Counted from the first letter of the stretch, positions 1 to 6,356 are shown. The stretch is DNA of 8,918 bases from Hominenteromicrobium gallistercoris (GCA_019119145.1 DWXR01000014.1:1-8918); one strand, 5' to 3'. Program-made: numbers and translations. The notes: a model not told the origin generated them from the letters alone.

Positions 1-327
1 TATCCGTCCCTTGACGTTACCTTTATCGCCATACTGGAACCCACCAATTTCACGACCGGTGAAGGAATGGAAATGCTGTTCGCTGTTCTTTTGCAGCATA
101 TTCAACGAATGGTATGTGGCACAGACAAGCAAGAGCCCCCGTACTGTCAACAGGCTAATCCAACGCATTGAGATAGTTAAATCCGAAAAGGCACTCTCAA
201 AGCGATGAATGTTGATATCTATTTCACGGCAGCAGGAATAGTCCGCCTGCCAGACAAGCCGGAAATCTGGAAAATGACGGAACAGATGCGCAGTATACCA
301 CAGCCTCTTAAACAGCTCATCGCATAA
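1..327. other. Low-GC left flank with no identifiable gene
   Basis: This stretch is near 50% GC, clearly lower than the GC-rich genes to its right. On the minus strand one frame is free of stop codons from base 390 down to the window edge, but its first ATG is only at 168 and no ribosome-binding site precedes it. Its last visible residues include HFHSFTGREIGGFQYGDKG, which reads like protein, yet I recognise no family. On the plus strand, short frames are broken by stops at 169-171, 178-180 and 206-208. A 40-residue plus-strand frame (205-327, starting MNVDIYFTAAG) ends just before the hairpin at 337-366. The region may be the edge of a neighbouring gene, a decayed gene or mobile-element remnant, or non-coding. 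I cannot decide between these from sequence alone. Confidence 0.35.
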
Positions 328-366
328 AAAGAAAACGGTGTAACCCGACAAAAATTGGGTTACACC
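325..366 (-). terminator. Rho-independent terminator of metY
   Basis: A perfect 10-bp inverted repeat (GGTGTAACCC at 337-346 and GGGTTACACC at 357-366) encloses a 10-base loop. Read on the minus strand, the hairpin is followed by GTTTTCTTTTTAT, a good U-tract. It sits about 75 bases after the metY stop codon and most likely ends that transcript. In the plus direction the following sequence (ATCTTCCTT) is a poorer U-tract, so plus-strand termination is possible but weaker. Confidence 0.85.
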
Positions 367-440
367 ATCTTCCTTACATTTTCTGCCATATCAGCACCGG
401 ACATCAGCCGTCCGGGGTTCGATTCATTTTACTGTGCGGC

Positions 441-1721
441 TTACTGCACGGCCTTTTCCAGCGCCTGCTGCACGTCGGCGAGGATGTCCCCGATATTCTC
501 GATGCCGACGGAGAGGCGGATCAGGTCGGCGCCGACGCCGGCCTCCTCGAGCTGGCGGTCGGAGAGCTGGCGGTGCGTCGTGCTGGCGGGGTGCAGCACG
601 CAGGTGCGCAGATCCGCCACATGCGTGACAACCGAGGCGAGCTCCAGACTGTCCATGAATTTCGTCGCCGCCTCGCGGCCGCCCTTGATGCCGAAGGAAA
701 CGACGCCGCAGGTGCCGTTCGGCATATACTTCTTCGCAAGCGCATAATACGGGCTGCTCTCAAGGCCGGGGTAGTTGACCCACGCGACGCGCTCGTCCGC
801 CTCGAGGAATTTCGCAATCGCCAGCGCGTTTGAACAGTGGCGCTCCATGCGCAGGGCAAGCGTTTCCATGCCGAGATTCAGAAGGAACGCGTTCATCGGT
901 GCAGCCTGCGCGCCGAGATCGCGCATCAGGTGGCATCTGGCCTTTGCGATATAAGCGGCCTTGCCGAACTGCTCCGTGTAGACGACACCGTGGTACGATT
1001 CGTCCGGCTCGGTCAGCTCCGGGAATTTCCCGTTGTTCCAGTCGAAATTGCCGCTGTCCACGATGGCGCCGCCGACCTGCACGGCATGGCCGTCCAGATA
1101 CTTCGTCGTGGAATGGACGACGATATCGACGCCGAACTCAAACGGCCGGCAGTTGACCGGTGTCGGGAACGTGTTGTCCACGATGATCGGCACGCCGTGC
1201 TCGTGGGCAACGTCCGCGAACAGCGCGAGATCCGTCACGACGAGCGAGGGGTTCGCAAGCGTCTCCGCAAACACGCAGCGCGTGTTCTCGCGGAAGGCCG
1301 CGCGCAGCTCGTCCGCCGTAGAGGTCGGCGAGACGAAGGTGAAATCGATGCCCATTTCCTTCATCGTCTTGTAGAACAGGTTGAAGGTGCCGCCGTAGAT
1401 CGCGCTGGAGCAGACCACATGGCCGCCCGCCCGGCAGATGTTCAGGATCGCCATCAGCGAAGCCGCCTGGCCGGAGGATGTGATCATCGCGCCGACGCCG
1501 CCCTCAAGCGCCGCGAGCTTCTTCTCCACCGCATCGAGCGTCGGGTTGCCGAGGCGCGTATAGAAAAAGCCGTCGGCCTTCAGGTCGAACAGGTCGCCCA
1601 TCTCCTTGGAGCTTTCATAGGTGTACGTCGTGCTCTGCACGATCGGCACAACGCGCGGCTCGCCGTTGCCCGGCGTATAGCCCGCGTGGATGCAGGTCGT
1701 ATCGGGTTTATACTTCTTCAT
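441..1721 (-). CDS. metY: O-acetylhomoserine sulfhydrylase (PLP-dependent)
   Basis: This enzyme of the Cys/Met-metabolism PLP family (fold type I) is predicted to make homocysteine from O-acetyl-L-homoserine and sulfide, in cytosolic methionine synthesis. The 426-residue length fits the O-acetylhomoserine sulfhydrylase branch rather than the shorter (about 380-400) cystathionine synthases and lyases. Visible motifs are YTRLGNPT at 54-61, the cofactor-contact SSGQAA at 82-87, VDNTFPTP at 181-188 with the PLP-ring aspartate D182, the Schiff-base lysine K207 in HSTTKYLDGH, HPASTTHRQL at 377-386, and the substrate-carboxylate arginine R402 in LIRLSVGIEN. The ATG is preceded by GGAGG at 9-base spacing. 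Only 37 bases separate it from the stop of the upstream zinc-ribbon gene. I see no separate promoter, S-box or T-box there, so it may be read from that gene's promoter. Methionine gamma-lyase is the main alternative, but the long post-lysine insertion (about 218-275) favours sulfhydrylase. Confidence 0.93.
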   Translation of the reverse strand: MKKYKPDTTCIHAGYTPGNGEPRVVPIVQSTTYTYESSKEMGDLFDLKADGFFYTRLGNPTLDAVEKKLAALEGGVGAMITSSGQAASLMAILNICRAGGHVVCSSAIYGGTFNLFYKTMKEMGIDFTFVSPTSTADELRAAFRENTRCVFAETLANPSLVVTDLALFADVAHEHGVPIIVDNTFPTPVNCRPFEFGVDIVVHSTTKYLDGHAVQVGGAIVDSGNFDWNNGKFPELTEPDESYHGVVYTEQFGKAAYIAKARCHLMRDLGAQAAPMNAFLLNLGMETLALRMERHCSNALAIAKFLEADERVAWVNYPGLESSPYYALAKKYMPNGTCGVVSFGIKGGREAATKFMDSLELASVVTHVADLRTCVLHPASTTHRQLSDRQLEEAGVGADLIRLSVGIENIGDILADVQQALEKAVQ

Positions 1722-1758
1722 TTTTTATAGCCTCCATTCCATGCGAATGCATGCGTTT

Positions 1759-2223
1759 TTACATAAAGAGCGATTTCAGGAACGCCGCGATCTGATCCGT
1801 TGCGAGAACGACGAGCATCACGATAATCATAAACGCAATGATCGAAACGCTCTGGATCAGCATGCGCTTTCCCTTGGGCATTTCGCCCTCTTCCTCCGGG
1901 GGCGCGGGCTCCTCAAGACCCTCGGCCGCGGCTTCGTTGGCGCGCTCGAGATCCTGATACTCCACATAGATGTTCCGGTCGGTCGGCAGGAATTCCGGGT
2001 CGTAGACGCTTGTGGAAAAACCGGCCTTCACCGGCTCGGTGCGGTGCCGGATCGCGCGCGATTCAAAGATCTCCGAAAGCTCCGCGGCCTCGCCCTCATG
2101 GACCTTCATGAAAAAGACCTCGTCCTCCGCCTTTGCGGGCCGCAGAGAGCGGCTGCGCCGGCAGTTCGGACAGGCGCGGGTGGAATCCTCGCAGATCGTC
2201 CGGCATTTTGTGCAGTAGAGCAT
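1759..2223 (-). CDS. Zinc-ribbon, single-pass membrane protein of unknown function
   Basis: This 154-residue protein has three parts. The N-terminal zinc ribbon has CTKC at 4-7 and CPNC at 18-21 (plus C11). A central acidic/basic domain at about 35-103, with the segment RNIYVEYQDLERANEA near 83-98, resembles in outline the small DUF2007-type putative signal-transducing domain; this is a weak assignment made by eye. An acidic, proline-containing linker (about 102-115) and a short basic stretch (KGKR, 117-120) lead into one strongly hydrophobic helix at about 122-142 near the C-terminus. The N-terminal part probably faces the cytoplasm, with the helix as a tail anchor. The start at 2223 is chosen because GGGAGG lies a few bases upstream. 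An in-frame ATG 48 bases further upstream (2271) overlaps the -10 box of the predicted promoter and has no ribosome-binding site. It lies between dpaB and metY on the same strand. Function is unknown. Confidence 0.8.
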   Translation of the reverse strand: MLYCTKCRTICEDSTRACPNCRRSRSLRPAKAEDEVFFMKVHEGEAAELSEIFESRAIRHRTEPVKAGFSTSVYDPEFLPTDRNIYVEYQDLERANEAAAEGLEEPAPPEEEGEMPKGKRMLIQSVSIIAFMIIVMLVVLATDQIAAFLKSLFM

Positions 2224-2232
2224 GTTCGCCTC

Positions 2233-2258
2233 CCTATAACGGCCTGAGCCGGTATAGG
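2233..2258 (-). promoter_or_regulatory. Dyad over start site and RBS of the zinc-ribbon gene
   Basis: An imperfect 11-bp inverted repeat (CCTATACCGGC, loop TCAG, GCCGTTATAGG on the minus strand, one mismatch) lies between the -10 box and the start codon. Its downstream arm runs into the Shine-Dalgarno sequence (TATAGGGAGG), and its upstream arm covers the expected transcription start. It could be an operator for a dimeric repressor, or an mRNA hairpin limiting ribosome access. The dyad is seen directly; the function is inference. Confidence 0.5.
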
Positions 2259-2261
2259 CAT

Positions 2262-2290
2262 AGTATAGCACACGCCTCCCCTGAATTCAA
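2262..2290 (-). promoter_or_regulatory. Sigma-A-type promoter of the zinc-ribbon gene
   Basis: On the minus strand a -35 box TTGAAT (2285-2290) and a -10 box TATACT (2262-2267) are separated by exactly 17 bases. The -10 is extended by an upstream TG (TGCTATACT). Transcription should start near 2255, about 30 bases before the ATG at 2223. It lies directly after the dpaB terminator, so the zinc-ribbon gene, and possibly metY after it, appears to be transcribed separately from the sporulation operon. Confidence 0.8.
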
Positions 2291-2322
2291 CAAAAAATCT
2301 CAGCGCAGCACGGGCTGCAGCT
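2291..2322 (-). terminator. Terminator overlapping the 3' end of dpaB
   Basis: The last codons of dpaB form a hairpin: AGC-(T)-GCAGC, loop CCGT, GCTGCGCT on the minus strand, which is 8 bp with one bulged T. It is followed by GAGATTTTTTG. The stem (2302-2322) includes the first-read bases of the TGA stop codon (2300-2302), so terminator and coding end overlap. It would end the dpaA-dpaB transcript just before the next promoter. Confidence 0.7.
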
Positions 2323-2863
2323 GTTCGCCGCGAAACGCGGCCTCGAGCGTCTCGGGCAGCAGCTCGAAATGCGCGACGAGCGAATTCGGCTTTTTCTCAG
2401 GGTCGTCCTGCCCGAGGGGCGTAAAAAAGATGTGCTTCGTGTTCAGAAGCGTGCCGATGTTCCGGCAGGAGGCGCCGAGCGCGTCGTTCGACGCCAGCGC
2501 GAGGACGACCGGCATTTTGATGCGCAGGCCGGACTTGACCGCCATCGTGACGCTCGTGTCCGTCACGGCGTTCGCAATCTTCGCCGCGGTGTTCCCGGTG
2601 CACGGCATGACGACCAGCGCGTCCGCCAGATGCTTCGGGCCGATCGGCTCCGCCCCGGCGATTGTGTGGATGATCTCCCGCCCGCAGATCTCGCGGATGC
2701 GGCGGCGGAAGCTCTCCGCCGTGCCGAAGCGTGTGTCCGTATTGTAAGCCGTTTCGCTCATCACCGGCAGGATTTCATACGTCTCTCTCAACCGTGCGAG
2801 CTGCTTCAGCGCGTTTTCGAACGTGCAGAAGGAACCGCACAGGGCAAATGCAATGGTACGCAT
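2300..2863 (-). CDS. dpaB: Dipicolinate synthase subunit B
   Basis: This is the flavoprotein-like subunit of dipicolinate synthase (SpoVFB/DpaB). With DpaA it converts the dihydrodipicolinate-pathway intermediate to dipicolinic acid in the mother cell during sporulation. The 187-residue protein has an N-terminal nucleotide-binding-type strand-loop (TIAFALCGSFCTF, 3-15), the family-typical MPCTGNTAAKIANAVTDT (86-103), and a C-terminal FFTPLGQDDPEKKPNSLVAHF region (146-166). Its position directly after dpaA, with a 10-base gap, matches the conserved spoVFA-spoVFB pair. The start is slightly uncertain. The GAGGAG ribosome-binding site, embedded in the last dpaA codons (2877-2882), lies 13 bases from this ATG but 10 bases from a GTG one codon earlier (2866), so a GTG start adding one residue is possible. 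A further upstream TTG frame would overlap the ribosome-binding site and is rejected. Confidence 0.93.
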   Translation of the reverse strand: MRTIAFALCGSFCTFENALKQLARLRETYEILPVMSETAYNTDTRFGTAESFRRRIREICGREIIHTIAGAEPIGPKHLADALVVMPCTGNTAAKIANAVTDTSVTMAVKSGLRIKMPVVLALASNDALGASCRNIGTLLNTKHIFFTPLGQDDPEKKPNSLVAHFELLPETLEAAFRGEQLQPVLR

Positions 2864-2873
2864 CACGCGATCA

Positions 2874-3728
2874 CTACTCCTCAAGCATATTGTAAACGGC
2901 TTCCTTGATGTATTCCGCCGCAGTTTTCGGCGCGACGCGGCCGGGCAGCGACAGTGCCTCGACGACGCGGACCTGCAGCCGCGCGGCGCTCTCCCGGTCT
3001 ATGCCGCCCGGCGCGGAGGCGAGCTCCAGAATCAGCGTATCCGCGTCCTGCTGGGCGAGCACGGGCGCGCCGATGACCCGCGCGGGCACCGTGTTGAAAA
3101 TGATGTCGAACCGGCGCGTGATCTCTCGGTACGTGAGCGGCTCGGCGCCGAGCGCGCGCGCAAACATCAGGTCGCTCTTCTTCCGCGCCGCGACGAAAAC
3201 GTGCGCGCCCATCGCGTGCAGGAGCAGCGTCAGGTTTTTCCCGATGCGGCCGAGGCCCGTGACGAGGCACGAAGCGCCGTTGATCGTGCCCGGGTACTCG
3301 CGGACCGCCGCGGCGACCGCGCCCTCCGCCGTCGCGATCGCGTTGCCGACCGCAAGCTCCTCGCGCCTGTAATAATCCTCCGGCTCGATCTCCTTCCAGA
3401 TAGCGGACGACGCCGTGAGCTTCTGGATCATCCCGCCGTAGACCGTGCGGTTGCAAAGCTGCGCGGCAAAATCGTCGTTCAGCCGGATCGGCTCCGCGGC
3501 GAACGGCGCGAGCAGCGTCTCACCGTCCCGCGTTGCGGGCAGCGGCAGCAAAATCACGGCGCTTCTTTTCACGAGGTCCGGCAGCGACGTTTCGGCGACG
3601 CCGCGGATCGGCCCCGAATTTTCAAAACCGTATGCGCAGACGGGGTAACCGTCGGCGGCAATGGACGCGGCGAGATACCGCATCCGCTCGTCGCCGCCGA
3701 TCACGCCGAAGCTGTTGATCATTGGCAT
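2874..3728 (-). CDS. dpaA: Dipicolinate synthase subunit A
   Basis: This is the catalytic, NAD(P)-dependent dehydrogenase-like subunit (SpoVFA/DpaA) of dipicolinate synthase, which makes the dipicolinic acid that accumulates with calcium in the spore core. The protein has 284 residues, close to the usual family length. The N-terminal domain begins FGVIGGDERMRYLA (7-20), the signature opening of this subunit. LPLPATRDGE lies at 61-70. The second Rossmann fold has VTGLGRIGKNL at 156-166 (GxGxxG). Near the C-terminus lies SLPGRVAPKTAAEYI (260-274). The ATG is preceded by GGAAAGG about 11 bases upstream; a second in-frame ATG two codons later is less well spaced. It is first in a two-gene operon with dpaB and is preceded by a sigma-K-like promoter, as expected for mother-cell expression late in sporulation. 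Confidence 0.95.
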   Translation of the reverse strand: MPMINSFGVIGGDERMRYLAASIAADGYPVCAYGFENSGPIRGVAETSLPDLVKRSAVILLPLPATRDGETLLAPFAAEPIRLNDDFAAQLCNRTVYGGMIQKLTASSAIWKEIEPEDYYRREELAVGNAIATAEGAVAAAVREYPGTINGASCLVTGLGRIGKNLTLLLHAMGAHVFVAARKKSDLMFARALGAEPLTYREITRRFDIIFNTVPARVIGAPVLAQQDADTLILELASAPGGIDRESAARLQVRVVEALSLPGRVAPKTAAEYIKEAVYNMLEE

Positions 3729-3764
3729 AAGGGTTCACGCCTTTCCAAAACTTTTCCTTCAATT

Positions 3765-3791
3765 CATTGTATGGCCTTCCGCCGCTTTTGT
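3765..3791 (-). promoter_or_regulatory. Candidate sigma-K-type (mother-cell) promoter of dpaAB
   Basis: On the minus strand an AC dinucleotide in GGCACA (3790-3791) is followed after exactly 16 bases by CATACAATG (3765-3773). The established Bacillus sigma-K consensus is AC-N16/17-CATAnnnTA, so this matches except for the final base. The CATACAAT core also fits the sigma-E -10 element, but no sigma-E-type -35 (ATA-rich) sits at the expected distance. Transcription would start about 30 bases before the dpaA ATG. spoVF/dpaAB is known to be sigma-K controlled in Bacillus and in studied Clostridia, which supports the reading. Confidence 0.6.
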
Positions 3792-3856
3792 GCCGCACGG
3801 AAATACTTTTTCGGCCTTTTTTTCATTTGCCTATTTATTTTTTCCTGTTTTGGCAT

Positions 3857-3955
3857 TATAATAGTACAGATCATAAGATCCTGCAACGACAGATTCCCGT
3901 TTTGATTTTCGATATAATCCGATAAAAAAGCCCGGCGGCAGTTCGGCCGGCGGCA
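3857..3955 (+). promoter_or_regulatory. murC upstream region with two TATAAT boxes and a leader repeat
   Basis: The divergent intergenic region is strongly AT-rich, with two perfect TATAAT hexamers on the plus strand at 3857-3862 and 3913-3918. Neither has a convincing TTGACA at 16-18 bases; CAGATT at 3890-3895 gives 17-base spacing to the second box but is a poor match. The second box would start transcription near 3925, giving a leader of about 50 bases. In that leader CCGGCGGCA occurs twice as a direct repeat (3932-3940 and 3947-3955), and CCGGC/GCCGG can form a short 5-bp hairpin. The murC promoter is probably here, but which box is used cannot be settled by eye. Confidence 0.45.
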
Positions 3956-3976
3956 TAGGAAAGGAACGCTTTTATT

Positions 3977-5356
3977 ATGGCAGAGAGCAAAAACTTACTG
4001 GATACAGTCAAACGCCTGCACTTTGTGGGCATCGGCGGCTCGGGCATGTGCCCGATGGCGGAGATCCTCCACCACAAGGGCTATGTGATCACCGGCAGCG
4101 ACATCAACGAGTCCGACACGCTCGAGCGCATCCGCGGCTACGGCATCCCGGTCAGCATGAGCCACCGCGCCGAGAACATCGGCGACGCGGAGCTCGTCGT
4201 CTACACCGCCGCCGCAAAGCAGGATAACCCGGAGCTCGTCGCCGCGCGCGAAAAGGGCGTCCCGACGCTCGAGCGCTCGGTGGTGCTCGGCCTGCTCACA
4301 AAGAAGTTTTCGAACTCCATCGCCGTCTCCGGCACGCACGGCAAGACGACCACGACCGGCATGCTCACGCAGATCCTGATCGAGGCGGGCCGCGACCCGA
4401 GCGCCGTCATCGGCGGCAAGCTGCCCTTCATCGGCGGCAACGGCCGCGTCGGCAAGAGCGACACCATGGTCTGCGAGGCCTGCGAGTACGTCGACACCTT
4501 CCTGCAGCTGCACCCCGCGTTCAGCATCATCCTGAACATCGACGGCGACCACCTCGACTACTTCGGCACGCTCGACAACATCATCAAGTCCTTCCACCAG
4601 TTCTGCCTGCAGACCTCCGGCTGCATCCTCGTAAACGGCGACAATGAGAACGCGATGCGCGCCGTTGCGGGCATCACGCACGCGAAGGTCCTCACCTTCG
4701 GCCGCTCGGCGTCGTGCGACTACTACGTTTCCGAGCTCAACGAGGAGGATACCGCCTGCGAGGATTTCACCATCATGCACGGAGACGAGCGCGTCTGCCG
4801 CGTCAATCTGCATGTGCCGGGCGAGCACAACATGATGAACGCGCTCGCCGCCGCGGCCGCGGCCCACTACTTCGGCGTGGACGGCGCGCACATCAAGACG
4901 GCGCTGGAAGCCTTCACCGGCGTACACCGCCGCTTTGAGGTGCTCGGAAAATTCGACGGCGTGACCGTCGCCGACGATTTCGCCCACCACCCGACGGAGC
5001 TTTCCTCGGTGCTTTCCTCGGCCATGCGCATGGGCTACCACGCGGTCTGGGCGATCTTCCAGCCGCACACCTACTCGAGGACCGCCATGCTGCTCGACGA
5101 TTTCGCCGCGGCGCTCTCAATTCCCGACCACGTTGTGATGACCGAGATCCTCGCGGTGCGCGAGACGAACACCTACAACATCCACACGAGCGATCTGGCC
5201 GCCAAGATCCCTGGAAGCTGCTGGTTCGACAGCTTTGAGGAAATCGCCGACTACGTCATGGCGCGCGCCGAGGACAACGACTTGATCCTGACGCTCGGCG
5301 GCGGCGATATCTACAAATGCGCCAACCTGATCGTGGAAAAATACAAGAACCGATAA
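3977..5356 (+). CDS. murC: UDP-N-acetylmuramate--L-alanine ligase
   Basis: This cytosolic ATP-dependent Mur ligase adds L-alanine to UDP-N-acetylmuramic acid, the first amino-acid step of the peptidoglycan stem peptide. At 459 residues it is full length. The N-terminal UDP-binding domain has VGIGGSGM at 17-24. The central ATPase domain has the P-loop GTHGKTTTT at 119-127 (K123), ECxY-like EACEYVDTF near 167-175, and NIDGDHLDYF at 187-196 with metal-binding histidine H192. Further motifs are PGEHNMMNALAA at 281-292, DDFAHHPTE at 333-341 (the MurC-type ADDFAHHP signature) and QPHTYSRT at 362-369. The C-terminal domain contains LGGGDIY (440-446). GGAAAGGAAC lies just upstream of the ATG. It is divergent from dpaAB and followed by its own terminator, so it is not in a dcw-type cell-wall cluster here. 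Confidence 0.97.
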   Translation: MAESKNLLDTVKRLHFVGIGGSGMCPMAEILHHKGYVITGSDINESDTLERIRGYGIPVSMSHRAENIGDAELVVYTAAAKQDNPELVAAREKGVPTLERSVVLGLLTKKFSNSIAVSGTHGKTTTTGMLTQILIEAGRDPSAVIGGKLPFIGGNGRVGKSDTMVCEACEYVDTFLQLHPAFSIILNIDGDHLDYFGTLDNIIKSFHQFCLQTSGCILVNGDNENAMRAVAGITHAKVLTFGRSASCDYYVSELNEEDTACEDFTIMHGDERVCRVNLHVPGEHNMMNALAAAAAAHYFGVDGAHIKTALEAFTGVHRRFEVLGKFDGVTVADDFAHHPTELSSVLSSAMRMGYHAVWAIFQPHTYSRTAMLLDDFAAALSIPDHVVMTEILAVRETNTYNIHTSDLAAKIPGSCWFDSFEEIADYVMARAEDNDLILTLGGGDIYKCANLIVEKYKNR

Positions 5357-5362
5357 AAAAGC

Positions 5363-5400
5363 GGGGAAAGCCTTTGGCTGAAGGCTCTCCCCTTCTTTCT
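5363..5400 (+). terminator. Terminator after murC
   Basis: GGGGAAAGCC (5363-5372) pairs with GGCTCTCCCC (5383-5392) with one internal mismatch and a 10-base loop, followed by TTCTTTCT. The T-run is interrupted by C, so termination may be partial, allowing some read-through into the HAD gene. A second perfect hairpin (CGGCGG, loop GACAGG, CCGCCG; 5403-5420) follows immediately without a T-run. Confidence 0.7.
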
Positions 5401-5463
5401 GCCGGCGGGACAGGCCGCCGCAAAACCGCGCGGCACGCACGCGCGCAATCCCGGAGGTATCTC

Positions 5464-6237
5464 ATGTCTATCCGCGCAGTCTTTTTCGACGTGGACGGCA
5501 CGCTGCTCGGCGCCGGCCACCGCATCCCGCCCTCGGCGCTCGAGGCGCTGCACGCCGCCCGGCAAAACGGCGTGCGCCTGTTCATCGCGACCGGCCGCGT
5601 CACCGCGATGGCGCTTTTCCTAAAAGATATGTTTGATTTCGACGGCTACCTCACGCTGACCGGCCAGTACGGCTTTGACCGCAGCGGCCGCGTGCTGCAC
5701 CGGCTGCCGCACGACCCGGAGGACATCCGGATCCTGATGCGGCTGCAGGAAAAGGAGCCTTTCCCCTGTTTGATCGCCGAGGCGGAAAACTGCTTTATGG
5801 CGAGCGACTCCGACCTCGTGCGCATGCACTTTAAGGACCACGGGCTTCCGGAGCCGGCGCTCTACGACATCCGCCGGCTCGAAGCACACGACGTCTACCA
5901 GCTCATCACCTACGACCCGGAGCGCACCAACCCGAAGCTCGCGCCGCTGCGGCACGTCCGCATCACGAACGCCGCCAGCTACTGCCACGACGTGATCCCC
6001 GAAAACGGCGGAAAGCATGTCGGCATCCGCCGGCTCGCCGCGCATTACGGCCTGAAGCCCGAGGAGATTCTCGTCTTCGGCGACGGCAAGAACGACGTCG
6101 ACATGCTGCGGTACGCCGGCATCGGCGTCGCGATGGGCAACGCGTGCCCTGAAGCCAAAGCGGCCGCCCGCTACATAACGACGCACGTCGACGCGGACGG
6201 CGTGTACAACGGCCTGAAGCATTTCGACGTGATCTGA
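5464..6237 (+). CDS. Cof-type HAD-IIB family hydrolase (probable sugar-phosphate phosphatase)
   Basis: This 257-residue haloacid-dehalogenase-fold phosphatase, presumably cytosolic and Mg2+-dependent, belongs to the Cof/YbiV-like IIB group, which mostly dephosphorylates small sugar or cofactor phosphates. Motif I is DVDGT at 9-13 (nucleophile D9, acid D11). Motif II is the threonine in IATGR (T43). Motif III is K184 in NGGKHVGI. Motif IV is GDGKNDVDM at 206-214 (D207, D211). The stretch between motifs II and III (about 80-180) is the cap domain that sets substrate specificity, and the substrate cannot be named. The start is fixed by GGAGGT six bases upstream; the open frame extends further upstream through the murC terminator but that part is not coding. 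No clear promoter is visible in the 107 bases after murC. It converges on the NahK-like kinase, so a kinase/phosphatase link is possible but unproven. Confidence 0.9.
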   Translation: MSIRAVFFDVDGTLLGAGHRIPPSALEALHAARQNGVRLFIATGRVTAMALFLKDMFDFDGYLTLTGQYGFDRSGRVLHRLPHDPEDIRILMRLQEKEPFPCLIAEAENCFMASDSDLVRMHFKDHGLPEPALYDIRRLEAHDVYQLITYDPERTNPKLAPLRHVRITNAASYCHDVIPENGGKHVGIRRLAAHYGLKPEEILVFGDGKNDVDMLRYAGIGVAMGNACPEAKAAARYITTHVDADGVYNGLKHFDVI

Positions 6238-6247
6238 AAAAACGCCA

Positions 6248-6294
6248 AAAGCGCGTGGAGGAACCTTTCCGGTGTTCCTCCACGCGCTTTATTT
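6248..6294. terminator. Bidirectional terminator between convergent genes
   Basis: A perfect 17-bp inverted repeat (6248-6264 and 6274-6290) with a 9-base loop lies ten bases after the HAD stop codon. On the plus strand it runs into CTTTATTTTG. On the minus strand it runs into CTTTTGGCGTTTTTT. It can therefore terminate both the HAD gene and the minus-strand kinase transcript, whose stop codon is at 6357. Confidence 0.88.
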
Positions 6295-6356
6295 TGCAGA
6301 TTTTTTATTCCTCGCTCTGTTGTGGCACGCGGCGCCGCATTGGCATCCGGAGGCGC

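Noticed and set aside
337..366. Inverted repeat as the terminal repeat of an insertion sequence
   Set aside because: The two arms are only 10 bases apart and followed by a U-tract on the metY strand, which is typical of a terminator. No transposase or target duplication is visible.
357..390. Start of a plus-strand gene reading away from the hairpin (355-747)
   Set aside because: It overlaps the metY 3' end in antisense, is Ser/Arg/Pro-rich, and begins inside the terminator hairpin.
837..1730. A 297-codon plus-strand open frame opposite metY
   Set aside because: It is antisense to metY, is Arg/His-rich, and has no start signal. metY's PLP motifs fix the coding strand.
2224..2271. N-terminal extension of the zinc-ribbon protein by 16 residues
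   Set aside because: The extra codons overlap the -10 box and dyad, the upstream ATG has no Shine-Dalgarno sequence, and the inner ATG at 2223 has GGGAGG at good distance.
2823..3905. A 360-codon plus-strand open frame opposite dpaA
   Set aside because: The sequence is low-complexity and Arg-rich, with no ribosome-binding site or motif, and is antisense to a clearly recognised dpaA.
3995..5068. A 357-codon minus-strand open frame opposite murC
   Set aside because: It is a shadow of murC, which has every Mur-ligase motif on the plus strand. The shadow is Val/Ala/Asp/Arg-rich with no recognisable domain.
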